Of a stretch of DNA of 64,000 nucleotides, positions 52,061-59,990 are shown in pieces; positions within the stretch are counted from its first letter, which is position 1, and every line of letters starts with the position of its first letter. The position numbers and the translations under genes are program-made. The DNA is from Propioniciclava flava (lineage in GTDB: Bacteria; Actinomycetota; Actinomycetes; Propionibacteriales; Propionibacteriaceae), in contig NZ_PPCV01000004.1 of the NCBI RefSeq assembly GCF_004126535.1, positions 124,001-188,000 on the forward strand, given 5' to 3'. The notes under the pieces are model-generated. The model saw nothing but the letters and a program-made list of their open reading frames with translations, was not told the DNA's origin and ran no database searches.

Positions 52061-53545
52061 GTGATCGAGCACCAAGGCGAGGGAGTCGACCTGCGGGCGA
52101 AGGTGGCAGACGCGATCGCCGCGTCCCTGGCGCGCGAGGACCCGGACTACCCGCTGTTCCACCTCGCGCCGCCGGTCGGGCGACTCAACGACCCCAACGG
52201 TCTCGTGCTGCGGGAGGGGCGTTATCACGCCTTTTACCAGTTCTCGCCCTTCCATCCGCAGCGACAGGTCTTTTGGGGTCACGCCAGTTCGGCCGATCTC
52301 ACCACCTGGCAGCCTCACCCGGTCGCCGTGCTGCCCGATGCGTGGTACGACCGCAACGGCGTCTACTCCGGCAGCGCGCTCCCGTTGGAGGACGCGGTCG
52401 AGTTCTACTACACGGGCAACGTCCGCAACGAGCAGGACGAGCGCGAGAGTTATCAATGCCTGGTCAGCAGCCCCGATCTGGTGACGTTCGATAAATCCTC
52501 AGCCAACCCGCTGCTCGGCGATGTGCCCGGCTATACCGCGCACATCCGCGACCCCCAGGTCGTCAAAGAATCCGATGGCACCTACCGCATGTGCGTGGGG
52601 GCGCAACGCGACGACGAGACCGGCTGCGTGTTGATCTTCCGGTCGAAGGATCGCCGCACCTGGACTCTGGCCGGTGAGCTCACCTTCCCTGACGCCGAGG
52701 GGCGCTTCGACGCGTTCGGCTTCATGTGGGAGTGTCCCAGCCTGATCCGTGTCCCCGACGGCGACGGCGTCCGCGTGCACGATGTGCTGATCGTGAGCCC
52801 GCAGGGCATCCCGGCTCAACCCGAGGGGTTCGCCAACATCTTCGCCTGCGGGTACGTGGTCGGCCAGTTGGAAGGGACCGCGCTGCGTGTTGCGACGGAG
52901 TTCGTAGAACTCGACCGCGGCTTCGAGTTCTACGCCCCGCAGGTCTTCGCGGGCACCCCGCAGGGCGAAGCGCCGTTGATGATGGCGTGGCTGGGGAACG
53001 CGTCCGAGGATGAGCAGCCCTCGATGGAACACGGGTGGGTGCATGCCCTCTCGGTCGCGCGAGAACTCGTCGTGGTCGATGGCCGCCTGCGTCAACGCCC
53101 TCGGCTGGAGCTGAGTGGCGCCCGCGAGGTGGCTGCGGACGTGCCTGGGCTCCTGGATCGCGCGGAGGTTCCCGTGGCGGGCCTGGCGGGGTCGCGGGCG
53201 TTTCGGCTGACGCTCCAGGTGGAGGCGGAGACCGGTGGTTCGTGGCGGGTGCGCCTGGGCGACGCCGAGCGACACGTGGATCTGGAGTTCGCCGACGGCT
53301 GTCTCACGGTGGACCGACGCTCCACCCGGTATCCGCATCGCGAGCGCCGGGTGGTGCGCCTTCCCGCGGTGGCCGGCGTGCTGGACGTGGAGGTGGTGCA
53401 CGACCGTTCCGTAACCGAGATCTTCGTGGCCGACGGCGCGCTCGCGTTCAGCCTGCGTAGCTATCTGGACGGCGCCTCGGGGGTGTCGATGGCGAGCGAA
53501 GGGCGGCTGCGCATCGCCTCCGTGCTGGCGCATCGGTTCGACTAG
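52061..53545 (+). CDS. scrB: Sucrose-6-phosphate hydrolase / beta-fructofuranosidase (GH32)
   Basis: ScrB hydrolyses sucrose 6-phosphate inside the cell after PTS uptake. The 494-residue protein has the GH32 motifs NDPNG with the nucleophile aspartate, FWGHASSADLTTWQ, RDPQV with the transition-state aspartate, and WECPSL with the acid/base glutamate. A C-terminal beta-sandwich follows. There is no signal peptide, so it is cytosolic. GAGGAGG lies before the GTG. The stop codon TAG lies inside the target duplication of an IS481-type element, so the coding sequence itself is intact. Confidence 0.94.
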   Translation: MIEHQGEGVDLRAKVADAIAASLAREDPDYPLFHLAPPVGRLNDPNGLVLREGRYHAFYQFSPFHPQRQVFWGHASSADLTTWQPHPVAVLPDAWYDRNGVYSGSALPLEDAVEFYYTGNVRNEQDERESYQCLVSSPDLVTFDKSSANPLLGDVPGYTAHIRDPQVVKESDGTYRMCVGAQRDDETGCVLIFRSKDRRTWTLAGELTFPDAEGRFDAFGFMWECPSLIRVPDGDGVRVHDVLIVSPQGIPAQPEGFANIFACGYVVGQLEGTALRVATEFVELDRGFEFYAPQVFAGTPQGEAPLMMAWLGNASEDEQPSMEHGWVHALSVARELVVVDGRLRQRPRLELSGAREVAADVPGLLDRAEVPVAGLAGSRAFRLTLQVEAETGGSWRVRLGDAERHVDLEFADGCLTVDRRSTRYPHRERRVVRLPAVAGVLDVEVVHDRSVTEIFVADGALAFSLRSYLDGASGVSMASEGRLRIASVLAHRFD

Positions 53546-53546
53546 A
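53541..53546. repeat. Left target-site duplication of the IS481-type element
   Basis: ACTAGA, identical to 54654-54659 at the other end. It matches the NCTAGN target known for Bordetella IS481, and holds the scrB stop codon. Confidence 0.85.
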
Positions 53547-54653
53547 TGTGATGTCCAGGGACGTTGTTGCGTGAATCGCGCATGATCTGCTGACGGGCGA
53601 AGGCCTCCCGTTGCGAGAGTGGAGCTGTCTAGAAACCGCTCGCGCATCAACAGGAGGCCTTCATGTCCCACGCTAACGCTGTTCTCACTCCGCGTGCTCG
53701 TCTGCGGCTGGCCAAGCTCATTGTCGAGGAGCGTTGGCCGGTCGCTGTCGCGGCGAAGATGTTCATGACGTCGCCTCCCACCGCCCGCAAGTGGGCGGCC
53801 CGGTTCCGGGCTGAAGGGCCGGCGGGCATGGTCGATCGGTCCAGCCGCCCGCGCTCGATGCCGACCAAGACACCGCCGGCGGTGGTGAAACGGATCGTAA
53901 AAGCTCGATGGCGCCGCCGACTCGGGCCGGTGCAGATCGCCGGCGAGTTGGGCATTCCCGCCTCGACCGTGCACGCCGTGCTGGTGCGCGCACGAATCAA
54001 CCGACTCAGCCGCATTGATCGGGTCACCGGTGAACCGATCCGCCGCTACGAGCACGACCATCCTGGATCCCTGATCCATGTCGACGTCACGAAGTTCGGC
54101 AACATCCCTGACGGCGGAGGGCACAAGTTCCTCAGCCGTCAGCAGAGCAAAGCCAACGCGCAGGCGCAGGCACGCCGGACTGGTGAACGCGGACGCGAAT
54201 ACCGGCCTCGTATCGGTACCGCGTTTTTGCACACCGTCATCGATGACCACTCCCGCGTCGCCTATGCCGAGATCTGTTCGGACGAGAAGGCCGCCACCGC
54301 TATCGGCGTGCTCGAACGCGCTGTCGCCTGGTTCGCCGATCGCGGCGTCGCCGTCGAGCGGGTGCTCTCTGACAACGGGTCCGCTTACCGCTCCCATGCC
54401 TGGCGGGAGGCATGCGTTGGACTCGGGATCGTGCACAAGCGAACCCGCCCCTACCGGCCGCAGACGAATGGGAAGATCGAGCGTTTCCACCGCACCCTCG
54501 CCGATGGCTGGGCCTACGCCCGCTTCTATACCTCAGAGAGCGAACGCCGCAACGCGCTGCCCGGCTGGCTGCACTTCTACAATCATCACAGGCACCACTC
54601 CGCGATCGGAGCCCCACCCGTCAACAGACTCAACAACCTGCCTGGACATCACA
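53547..54653. mobile_element. IS481-family insertion sequence, complete
   Basis: The 1107-bp element has terminal inverted repeats that begin with 13 identical bases, TGTGATGTCCAGG (53547-53559 and the complement of 54641-54653), and match at 21 of 23 positions overall. It is flanked by the 6-base duplication ACTAGA. One transposase gene fills it. The intact ends, open gene and perfect duplication suggest recent insertion. Confidence 0.92.
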
Positions 54654-54658
54654 ACTAG
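53663..54658 (+). CDS. IS481-family transposase
   Basis: The 331-residue protein has N-terminal helix-turn-helix units (VAAKMFMTSPPTARKWAARF) and an rve integrase core. The DDE residues are seen in HVDVTKFG, LSDNGSAYRSHAW and NGKIERFHRTLADGW. The ATG follows AGGAGG 6 bases upstream. The reading frame runs through the right inverted repeat and stops at TAG (54656-54658), which belongs to the duplicated target site and not to the element. A stop supplied by the CTAG target is known for IS481. The gene looks functional. Confidence 0.95.
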   Translation: MSHANAVLTPRARLRLAKLIVEERWPVAVAAKMFMTSPPTARKWAARFRAEGPAGMVDRSSRPRSMPTKTPPAVVKRIVKARWRRRLGPVQIAGELGIPASTVHAVLVRARINRLSRIDRVTGEPIRRYEHDHPGSLIHVDVTKFGNIPDGGGHKFLSRQQSKANAQAQARRTGERGREYRPRIGTAFLHTVIDDHSRVAYAEICSDEKAATAIGVLERAVAWFADRGVAVERVLSDNGSAYRSHAWREACVGLGIVHKRTRPYRPQTNGKIERFHRTLADGWAYARFYTSESERRNALPGWLHFYNHHRHHSAIGAPPVNRLNNLPGHHN

Positions 54659-54659
54659 A
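54654..54659. repeat. Right target-site duplication of the IS481-type element
   Basis: ACTAGA, matching 53541-53546. It supplies the TAG stop codon of the transposase. Confidence 0.85.
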
Positions 54660-54711
54660 AGACTCATCGGACGATTGCTCTTGCGCGAGCAGGGGTGCAT
54701 CGCCGACGATA

Positions 54712-54727
54712 TGTTCAACGATTGACA
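54712..54727 (+). promoter_or_regulatory. Imperfect second ScrR-like site upstream of scrA
   Basis: TGTTCAACGATTGACA resembles the site before scrB (TGTCCAACGTTGAACA) but its right arm is shifted by a base. It lies 57 bases before the scrA ATG, downstream of the insertion sequence. Confidence 0.35.
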
Positions 54728-54784
54728 TAGAGGTGACGCGCAGCAACGCAGCGGCACGCGCCTCGTTTCCCGAGAGGGCCACAG

Positions 54785-56803
54785 ATGGATCATCCCCAGG
54801 TCGCGGCCAGGGTTCTGGCCGCCGTTGGCGGTCCCGACAACATCATCGCGGCAGCACACTGCGCCACCCGACTGCGCCTGGTCCTGGCCGACCAGGAAAG
54901 CGTCGATCAGGCCGCGCTCGACAATGACCCCGACGTCAAGGGCACGTTCTTGGCTGGGGGGATGTACCAGATCATCATCGGCCCCGGAGACGTGGATCTG
55001 GTCTACCAAGACATGATCGCCAACGGCGGCGTCCGCGAGGTCAGCAAGGACGAGGCCAAGCAGGTGGCCGCGCAGAAGGACAACGTGGTCGTCCGCCTCA
55101 TCAAGACCATCGCCGACATCTTCGTCCCGGTCCTCCCCGCCTTGATCGCGGGCGGCCTCATGATGGCGATCAACAACGTCCTCACCGCCCAAGGCCTGTT
55201 CGGGCCCCAATCGGTCATCGAGATGGTGCCGGCGCTGGCCGACTACGCCTCGCTGATCAACATGATCTCGGCGGCGGCCTTCGCGTTCCTGCCGGTGCTG
55301 ATCGGGTTCTCCGCCGTCAAGCGCTTCGGCGGCAACGTCTACCTGGGTGCCGCCATGGGTGCGGCGATGGTCAGCCCGAGCCTGGTGAACGCCTACAGCT
55401 ACGCGGCCATGGTCGAAGCGGGGAAGGCCATCCCGTCGTGGCACCTGTTCGGCCTCACGGTCGAACAAGTCGGCTATCAGGCCCAGGTCATTCCCGTGCT
55501 GGCCGTCTCCTGGCTGCTGGCCTTCATCGAGAAGCGGCTCCATAGGATCCTCAAGGGCACCGCGGACTTCCTGCTCACCCCGCTGTTCACCCTTCTGATC
55601 ACCGGTATTGCCGCGTTCGTCGTCGTGGGCCCCATCACGCGCCTGCTCGCCAACGGCATCACGTTCGGGCTGACCTGGCTCTACGACACGGCAGGCCCCC
55701 TCGGCGGCCTCATCTTCGGCGTGCTCTACTAGCCGATCGTCGTCACCGGTCTGCACCAGTCCTTCCCGGCCGTCGAACTGCCGCTGATCGCCGCGGGTGG
55801 CTCCTTCATCTTCGCGATCGCCTCGATGGCCAATGTCGCCCAGGGTGCAGCCACCCTCGCGGTCTTCCTGCGCGCCAAGGATCCCAAGCTGAAGGGCATC
55901 TCGGGCGCCTCGGCGGCGTCCGCGCTGTTCGGGATCACCGAACCGGCCATCTTCGGCGTCAACCTGCGCCTGCGCTGGCCCTTCTTCCTCGGCATCGCTG
56001 CCGCCGGGGTGGGTGGCGCGCTGGTCGCCTTGTTCAACGTGCGTGCGATCTCGTTGGGTGCTGCGGGGCTGGTCGGGTTCGTGTCGATTCGTCCCCAAGA
56101 CATCCCGATGTTCTGGCTGTCCCAGGGCATTACCTTCGCCCTGGCCTTCGTCTCGGTGTTCGTGTACGCCTCGACCCGCGGTCGTGCATCGCTGGCGGGA
56201 GCCGCAGTGGAGGCCTCCGAAGCCGCTCAGGCTGCGGCAGCCGGGCCCGCCGCCGCGCCCGCCTCTCCGGTGGACGTGGCCGACGCCCCCGAGGCGCCGA
56301 CACCCGCGCCGCTGCCCGAAGGCGCAGCGGAGGACTACTACGTGACCTCGCCGGTGCACGGACGCGCGATTGCGCTCGCCGACGTCGAGGATGCGACCTT
56401 CGCTTCGGGGATGCTCGGGCCCGGTGTGGCGCTGATCCCCGACCATGGGCCGGTCGTCTCGCCGGTCGACGGCACCGTGATCGTCGCCTTCCCCACCGGG
56501 CACGCCTACGCGCTGCGCTCGGCCAGCGGTGTCGAACTCCTCATCCACATCGGCATGGACACCGTGAAGTTGGGCGGAGAGCACTTCACCCCGCGGGTGA
56601 AGAAGGGGCAGCAGGTGCGCCGCGGTGACGTCTTGGCCGACGTCGATTGGGCAGCCGTGGCGGCGGCAGGCTACGACCTGACCACTCCCGTCGTCGTCAG
56701 CAACGCCAAGAAACTCGGTGGTGTCGAAGTCGAGGCCCTCGGTGCCGTCTCTGCCGAAGCACCCCTGTTGCGTGCCCATCCCCGGGAGGAAGCGCTGGCC
56801 TGA
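54785..56803 (+). pseudogene. scrA: Sucrose-specific PTS enzyme IIBCA with in-frame amber codon
   Basis: The reading frame encodes a full IIBCA protein in 673 codons, including the final stop: an IIB domain with phospho-cysteine C26 (AAHCATRLRL), a IIC domain with about ten helices including FGITEPAIFGVNLRLRWPFF, an Ala/Pro linker, and a IIA domain with the phospho-histidine in LIHIGMDTVKLGGEHF. A TAG at 55730-55732 cuts it within IIC, after GGLIFGVLY. Relatives have a serine there (YSPIVVTG), so TCG to TAG is the likely change. The frame and protein quality continue unchanged after it, which argues for a recent point mutation, a sequencing error, or readthrough. The ATG follows GAGAGGG. Confidence 0.85.
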
Positions 56804-56817
56804 GGGTCACCGCGCGA

Positions 56818-56857
56818 GGGGCGCACCGCCAGGGCCACAAGCTCAGGCGGTGCGCCC
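56818..56857. terminator. Bidirectional terminator between scrA and scrR
   Basis: Twelve-base arms GGCGCACCGCC extended by G, and GGCGGTGCGCC extended by C, pair around a 15-base loop. The right arm overlaps the last codons of scrR. Confidence 0.65.
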
Positions 56858-57847
56858 TTCGACGACCGTGACCGGAAGGGCGATCGCGGGTACCGGCGTC
56901 GGCTCGGCGCCGGGCTCTTGACCGATCTGCTCGACCAGCAACCTCACGGCGGTGGAGCACATGTCGGCGATTGGCTGTGCGATGGTGGTCAATCCGGGAA
57001 GGATGCGGCGCATGGTGGCCGTGCCGTCGAAGCCCACCACGCGCACGTCTCCAGGCACATCGCGCCGGTGACGATGCGCCCACTCCAGGGCCGTCGCCGC
57101 GAGAAGATCGTCGGTGCAAAAGACGGCGTCCATCGTCGCTGAGACCGAATCCAGGGCTGCCATGATCGCCGTGGTCCGCTCCGGCTCAGGAAGGTTGAAG
57201 TCGACGGCCACCACCAGGGGTTCGATCGCGGCCTCGGCCAGGACCCCCCGATAGCCCCGCTCGCGCAGGTTGCGCTCGTGCGAGCGCGACGTGAGCAGCA
57301 CCGGACGCCGTGCTCCATGGTCCAGCAGGAGTTGGGTCGCCAACCGGCCACCCTCCTCATTGTCTGCGCGGACGTTCGGAATGTGCGGGGCGAGTTCCCG
57401 GTCGATCGTCACCACGGGACGCCGCAGGGTCGCATACTCGGCCAACTGGTCGTTGTGAGCGCCGGAGATGATGCCGTCCACCCGATGCCCCACCAGGGAG
57501 CGCAGCAGGTCACGTTCGCGGTCCGCGCGGCCGTAGCTGTTGCACAGCAAGGGGCGCAATCCGTGCTGGGCGAGCGCGTCCTCGATGTGGACCGCGACCT
57601 CGCCGAAGAACGGGATCGCGACCGAGGGCACGATCAGCCCGACGGTGCCGGTGCGGTGGCTCAGCAGTGACCGCGCGACCTCGTTGGGCTGATAGCCCAC
57701 CTCGTCGATGGCGGCCATCACCCGGGCCCGTGTTGCCTCGCTGAGGTAACCGCGGTTGTTGAGGACACGCGACACGGTCGCTACTGAAACGCCGGCCCGA
57801 GCGGCGACATCCCCGAGGCGGGGCTCCTTGTTTGCGGCCATCGTCAT
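56843..57847 (-). CDS. scrR: LacI-family transcriptional regulator, probable sucrose repressor
   Basis: The 334-residue protein has the LacI helix-turn-helix RLGDVAARAGVSVATVSRVL, the hinge VARSLLSHRTGTVGL, and a sugar-binding effector domain. It lies next to and convergent with scrA, and a LacI-type palindrome precedes scrB, so it is probably the sucrose repressor. Its ATG comes 2 bases after the idsA stop on the same strand, which suggests it is read from the idsA promoter; no separate promoter or ribosome binding site is clear. It appears intact, unlike scrA. Confidence 0.85.
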   Translation of the reverse strand: MTMAANKEPRLGDVAARAGVSVATVSRVLNNRGYLSEATRARVMAAIDEVGYQPNEVARSLLSHRTGTVGLIVPSVAIPFFGEVAVHIEDALAQHGLRPLLCNSYGRADRERDLLRSLVGHRVDGIISGAHNDQLAEYATLRRPVVTIDRELAPHIPNVRADNEEGGRLATQLLLDHGARRPVLLTSRSHERNLRERGYRGVLAEAAIEPLVVAVDFNLPEPERTTAIMAALDSVSATMDAVFCTDDLLAATALEWAHRHRRDVPGDVRVVGFDGTATMRRILPGLTTIAQPIADMCSTAVRLLVEQIGQEPGAEPTPVPAIALPVTVVEGRTA

Positions 57848-57849
57848 GC

Positions 57850-58965
57850 CTAGAAGTTGCGGCGGACGGCGAGGCGGGCCAACGCTTGGAGGCCGTCTCG
57901 CCCGAGGTCGGACAGGGGCGCGGTTTGCAGGATCGTCTCGGCCGCATCGAACTCGCGTCGAATCTCGGCCTCCACGGCCTCGCGGGCGCCACTGGCCGAG
58001 ATGATCTCGCGGGCCCGCTCCACCTGGGTTGTCGTCAGGCCAGGGTCGCCGAACAGGCTCGCGAGTTCGGCGGCCTCCGCCTCACCGGAACGGGTGAAGG
58101 CCTCGGCCGCGAGGAGGGTGAGCTTGCCTTCGCGCACGTCCTCGCCCGACTCCTTGCCGGTGAGAGCCTCATCGCCATAGACGCCCAGGATGTCGTCGCG
58201 GTACTGGAAGGCCCGGCCCAGCGGTTGCCCCGCAGCGCTGAGCGCCTCCATCAGGTCGGGGGTGCTCCCGGCGATCGCCGCGCCGACCAGCATCGGGCGG
58301 CGCACGGAATAGGAGGCCGACTTCCAGGTGACGACGGTGCGGATCATCTCCACCAGGCGCTCGCGCCCGGCAGGCGTCCGACTGATGGCGTAGGGGTCCT
58401 GTGACTGGGCCACCACGTCGAGATACTGCCCGGCCGTGACTTCGGTACGGACCGCCTCCACATGCGGGTAGGCGCGCTCCAGGGCCGACGCGGACAGACC
58501 GCTGCGCCGGAACATCTCCTCCGACCAGACCAAGAGAAGGTCACCCAGCAGGATCGCCCCGGCCCGCCCAAAGGATGCCGCGTTCCCGCGACGCGCTTCG
58601 CGACGATGATCCGCCTCGAACTGGCGATGCGCGGCGGGAACGCCGCGGCGCTCGTCGGAGGCGTCCATCACGTCGTCGTGCATCAAAGCGGAGACGTGCA
58701 AGACATCAAGGGCTGCGGCAGCCCTGATCACCGCGTCGGGGAGATCTGCCTTCCCGGTGACCGCGACCCAGGCCCAGGCGGCGAACGCCGGACGCAACCG
58801 TTTGCCGCCTGCGGTGAAGACGCGGGCGCGGTCCAGGAGCGGTGCTGTGGCTGGATCCAAGCCGTCCAGAATCGTGCCCTGCTCATCGAGGAAGTCGGTG
58901 ATCGACGCCCCGATGCGGGCGCGGAACTCGTCGGAGACAGGGTGCTTCGAAGACAGCGTGACCAC
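57850..58965 (-). CDS. idsA: Polyprenyl synthetase (geranylgeranyl/farnesyl diphosphate synthase type)
   Basis: This trans-isoprenyl synthase extends allylic diphosphates with isopentenyl diphosphate. The 371-residue protein has GGKRLRP, the first Asp-rich motif DDVMD at 97-101, and the second motif YRDDILGVYGD. Product length cannot be read with certainty; the Mycobacterium tuberculosis gene in the same place, IdsA2 (from memory), makes farnesyl or geranylgeranyl diphosphate. Menaquinone for QcrB is a plausible sink. The GTG lies 6 bases after TAGGCT. scrR follows after 2 bases. Confidence 0.92.
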   Translation of the reverse strand: MVTLSSKHPVSDEFRARIGASITDFLDEQGTILDGLDPATAPLLDRARVFTAGGKRLRPAFAAWAWVAVTGKADLPDAVIRAAAALDVLHVSALMHDDVMDASDERRGVPAAHRQFEADHRREARRGNAASFGRAGAILLGDLLLVWSEEMFRRSGLSASALERAYPHVEAVRTEVTAGQYLDVVAQSQDPYAISRTPAGRERLVEMIRTVVTWKSASYSVRRPMLVGAAIAGSTPDLMEALSAAGQPLGRAFQYRDDILGVYGDEALTGKESGEDVREGKLTLLAAEAFTRSGEAEAAELASLFGDPGLTTTQVERAREIISASGAREAVEAEIRREFDAAETILQTAPLSDLGRDGLQALARLAVRRNF

Positions 58966-58971
58966 GTTGCG

Positions 58972-58977
58972 AGCCTA
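58972..58977 (-). promoter_or_regulatory. Putative -10 element of leaderless idsA promoter
   Basis: TAGGCT on the minus strand, 6 bases before the idsA GTG, back to back with the metF element. Confidence 0.5.
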
Positions 58978-59003
58978 CCCAAGCCGGGATCGAGCGGGTC
59001 AAC

Positions 59004-59009
59004 TAGGGT
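59004..59009 (+). promoter_or_regulatory. Putative -10 element of leaderless metF promoter
   Basis: TAGGGT, 6 bases before the metF ATG. Only 50 bases separate the idsA and metF starts. Confidence 0.5.
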
Positions 59010-59015
59010 GACCCC

Positions 59016-59891
59016 ATGCCAGCCCAGACCATCGCCGAGCGCCTGGCGGTGGCGGACCGGCCCACCTTCAGCTTCGAGTACTTCCCGCCCGCCGACGACG
59101 CGGCAACCCAGCAACTGATCGGGACGGTCGATGCGCTGAGCCCGCTGCGCCCCGACTGGGTCTCGGTGACCTACGGTGCGACGGGGGCCGTGCGCTACAA
59201 GACGTTCTCTGCGGTCGGGGCGATCCGCGGTCAGACCGCCGCGCGAACCATGGGTCACCTGACGGTCGCCGGGCAGTCCCGCGATGAGGTCCGCCGGGCC
59301 ATCGAGTCGTATGCCCGCCTGGGCGTGACCCAGATCCTCGCCCTGCGGGGTGATCCGCCCGGCGGTGGCGCGTTCGAGCGGCACCCAGGCGGGCTGGGTA
59401 ACGCCACCGAACTCGTGCGTCTCATCGCGTCGATGGGGGAGTTCAGCATCGGCGTCGCTGCCTTCCCCGATGGTCATCCCGACGGAGATCTGGACCTCGA
59501 TGCGCGCATCCTCCTCGACAAGCAGGAGGCGGGGGCTGAGTTCGCCGTCACGCAGTTGTTCTTCGACGCCGACGCGTACTTCTCGCTCGTGGAGCGCTTT
59601 CGTGCGCTCGGTGGCACGATGCCGATCGTGGCGGGCATCATGCCGGTCACCGTTCCCAGCCAGATCGAACGGTTCGCGTCGTTGTCCGGTTCGCGCATGC
59701 CCGCCGCTTTCGAGACGGAGTTGCGGGCGGTCGCCGACGACAAGCAGCGGTTCCGGCAGGTCGGGATCGACCTGGTCACCGGCTTGTGCGATCAGGTGCT
59801 GCGCGGCGGGGCGCCCGGCTTGCAGTTCTTCACCCTCAACCGCTCTACGGCCACAGCTGAGATCTTGGGACGCCTCCGCGCAATGCCGTAG
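59016..59891 (+). CDS. metF: Methylenetetrahydrofolate reductase
   Basis: MetF reduces 5,10-methylene-tetrahydrofolate to the 5-methyl form for methionine synthesis. The 291-residue flavoprotein barrel has FSFEYFPPADD with the catalytic glutamate, SVTYGATG, ILALRGDPP, then AEFAVTQLFFDADAYF and PIVAGIMPVT. It links to GcvT, which makes the methylene-folate substrate. In Mycobacterium tuberculosis the position is held by a related gene, Rv2172c (from memory). It converges on helR with a 99-base gap that contains a weak stem but no strong terminator. Confidence 0.94.
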   Translation: MPAQTIAERLAVADRPTFSFEYFPPADDAATQQLIGTVDALSPLRPDWVSVTYGATGAVRYKTFSAVGAIRGQTAARTMGHLTVAGQSRDEVRRAIESYARLGVTQILALRGDPPGGGAFERHPGGLGNATELVRLIASMGEFSIGVAAFPDGHPDGDLDLDARILLDKQEAGAEFAVTQLFFDADAYFSLVERFRALGGTMPIVAGIMPVTVPSQIERFASLSGSRMPAAFETELRAVADDKQRFRQVGIDLVTGLCDQVLRGGAPGLQFFTLNRSTATAEILGRLRAMP

Positions 59892-59990
59892 CCGCCCGAC
59901 GCTTAACCTCGCGTCCGGCTCACGACCGGGCTGGGTCTCCTGGCGTGGACGACGACGCAGACGCGTGAGGCAACCTTGGGGGCGACCCCG

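Noticed and set aside
53546-53662. A truncated small gene between scrB and the transposase
   Set aside because: This stretch is the left end of the insertion sequence: inverted repeat and transposase leader with AGGAGG.
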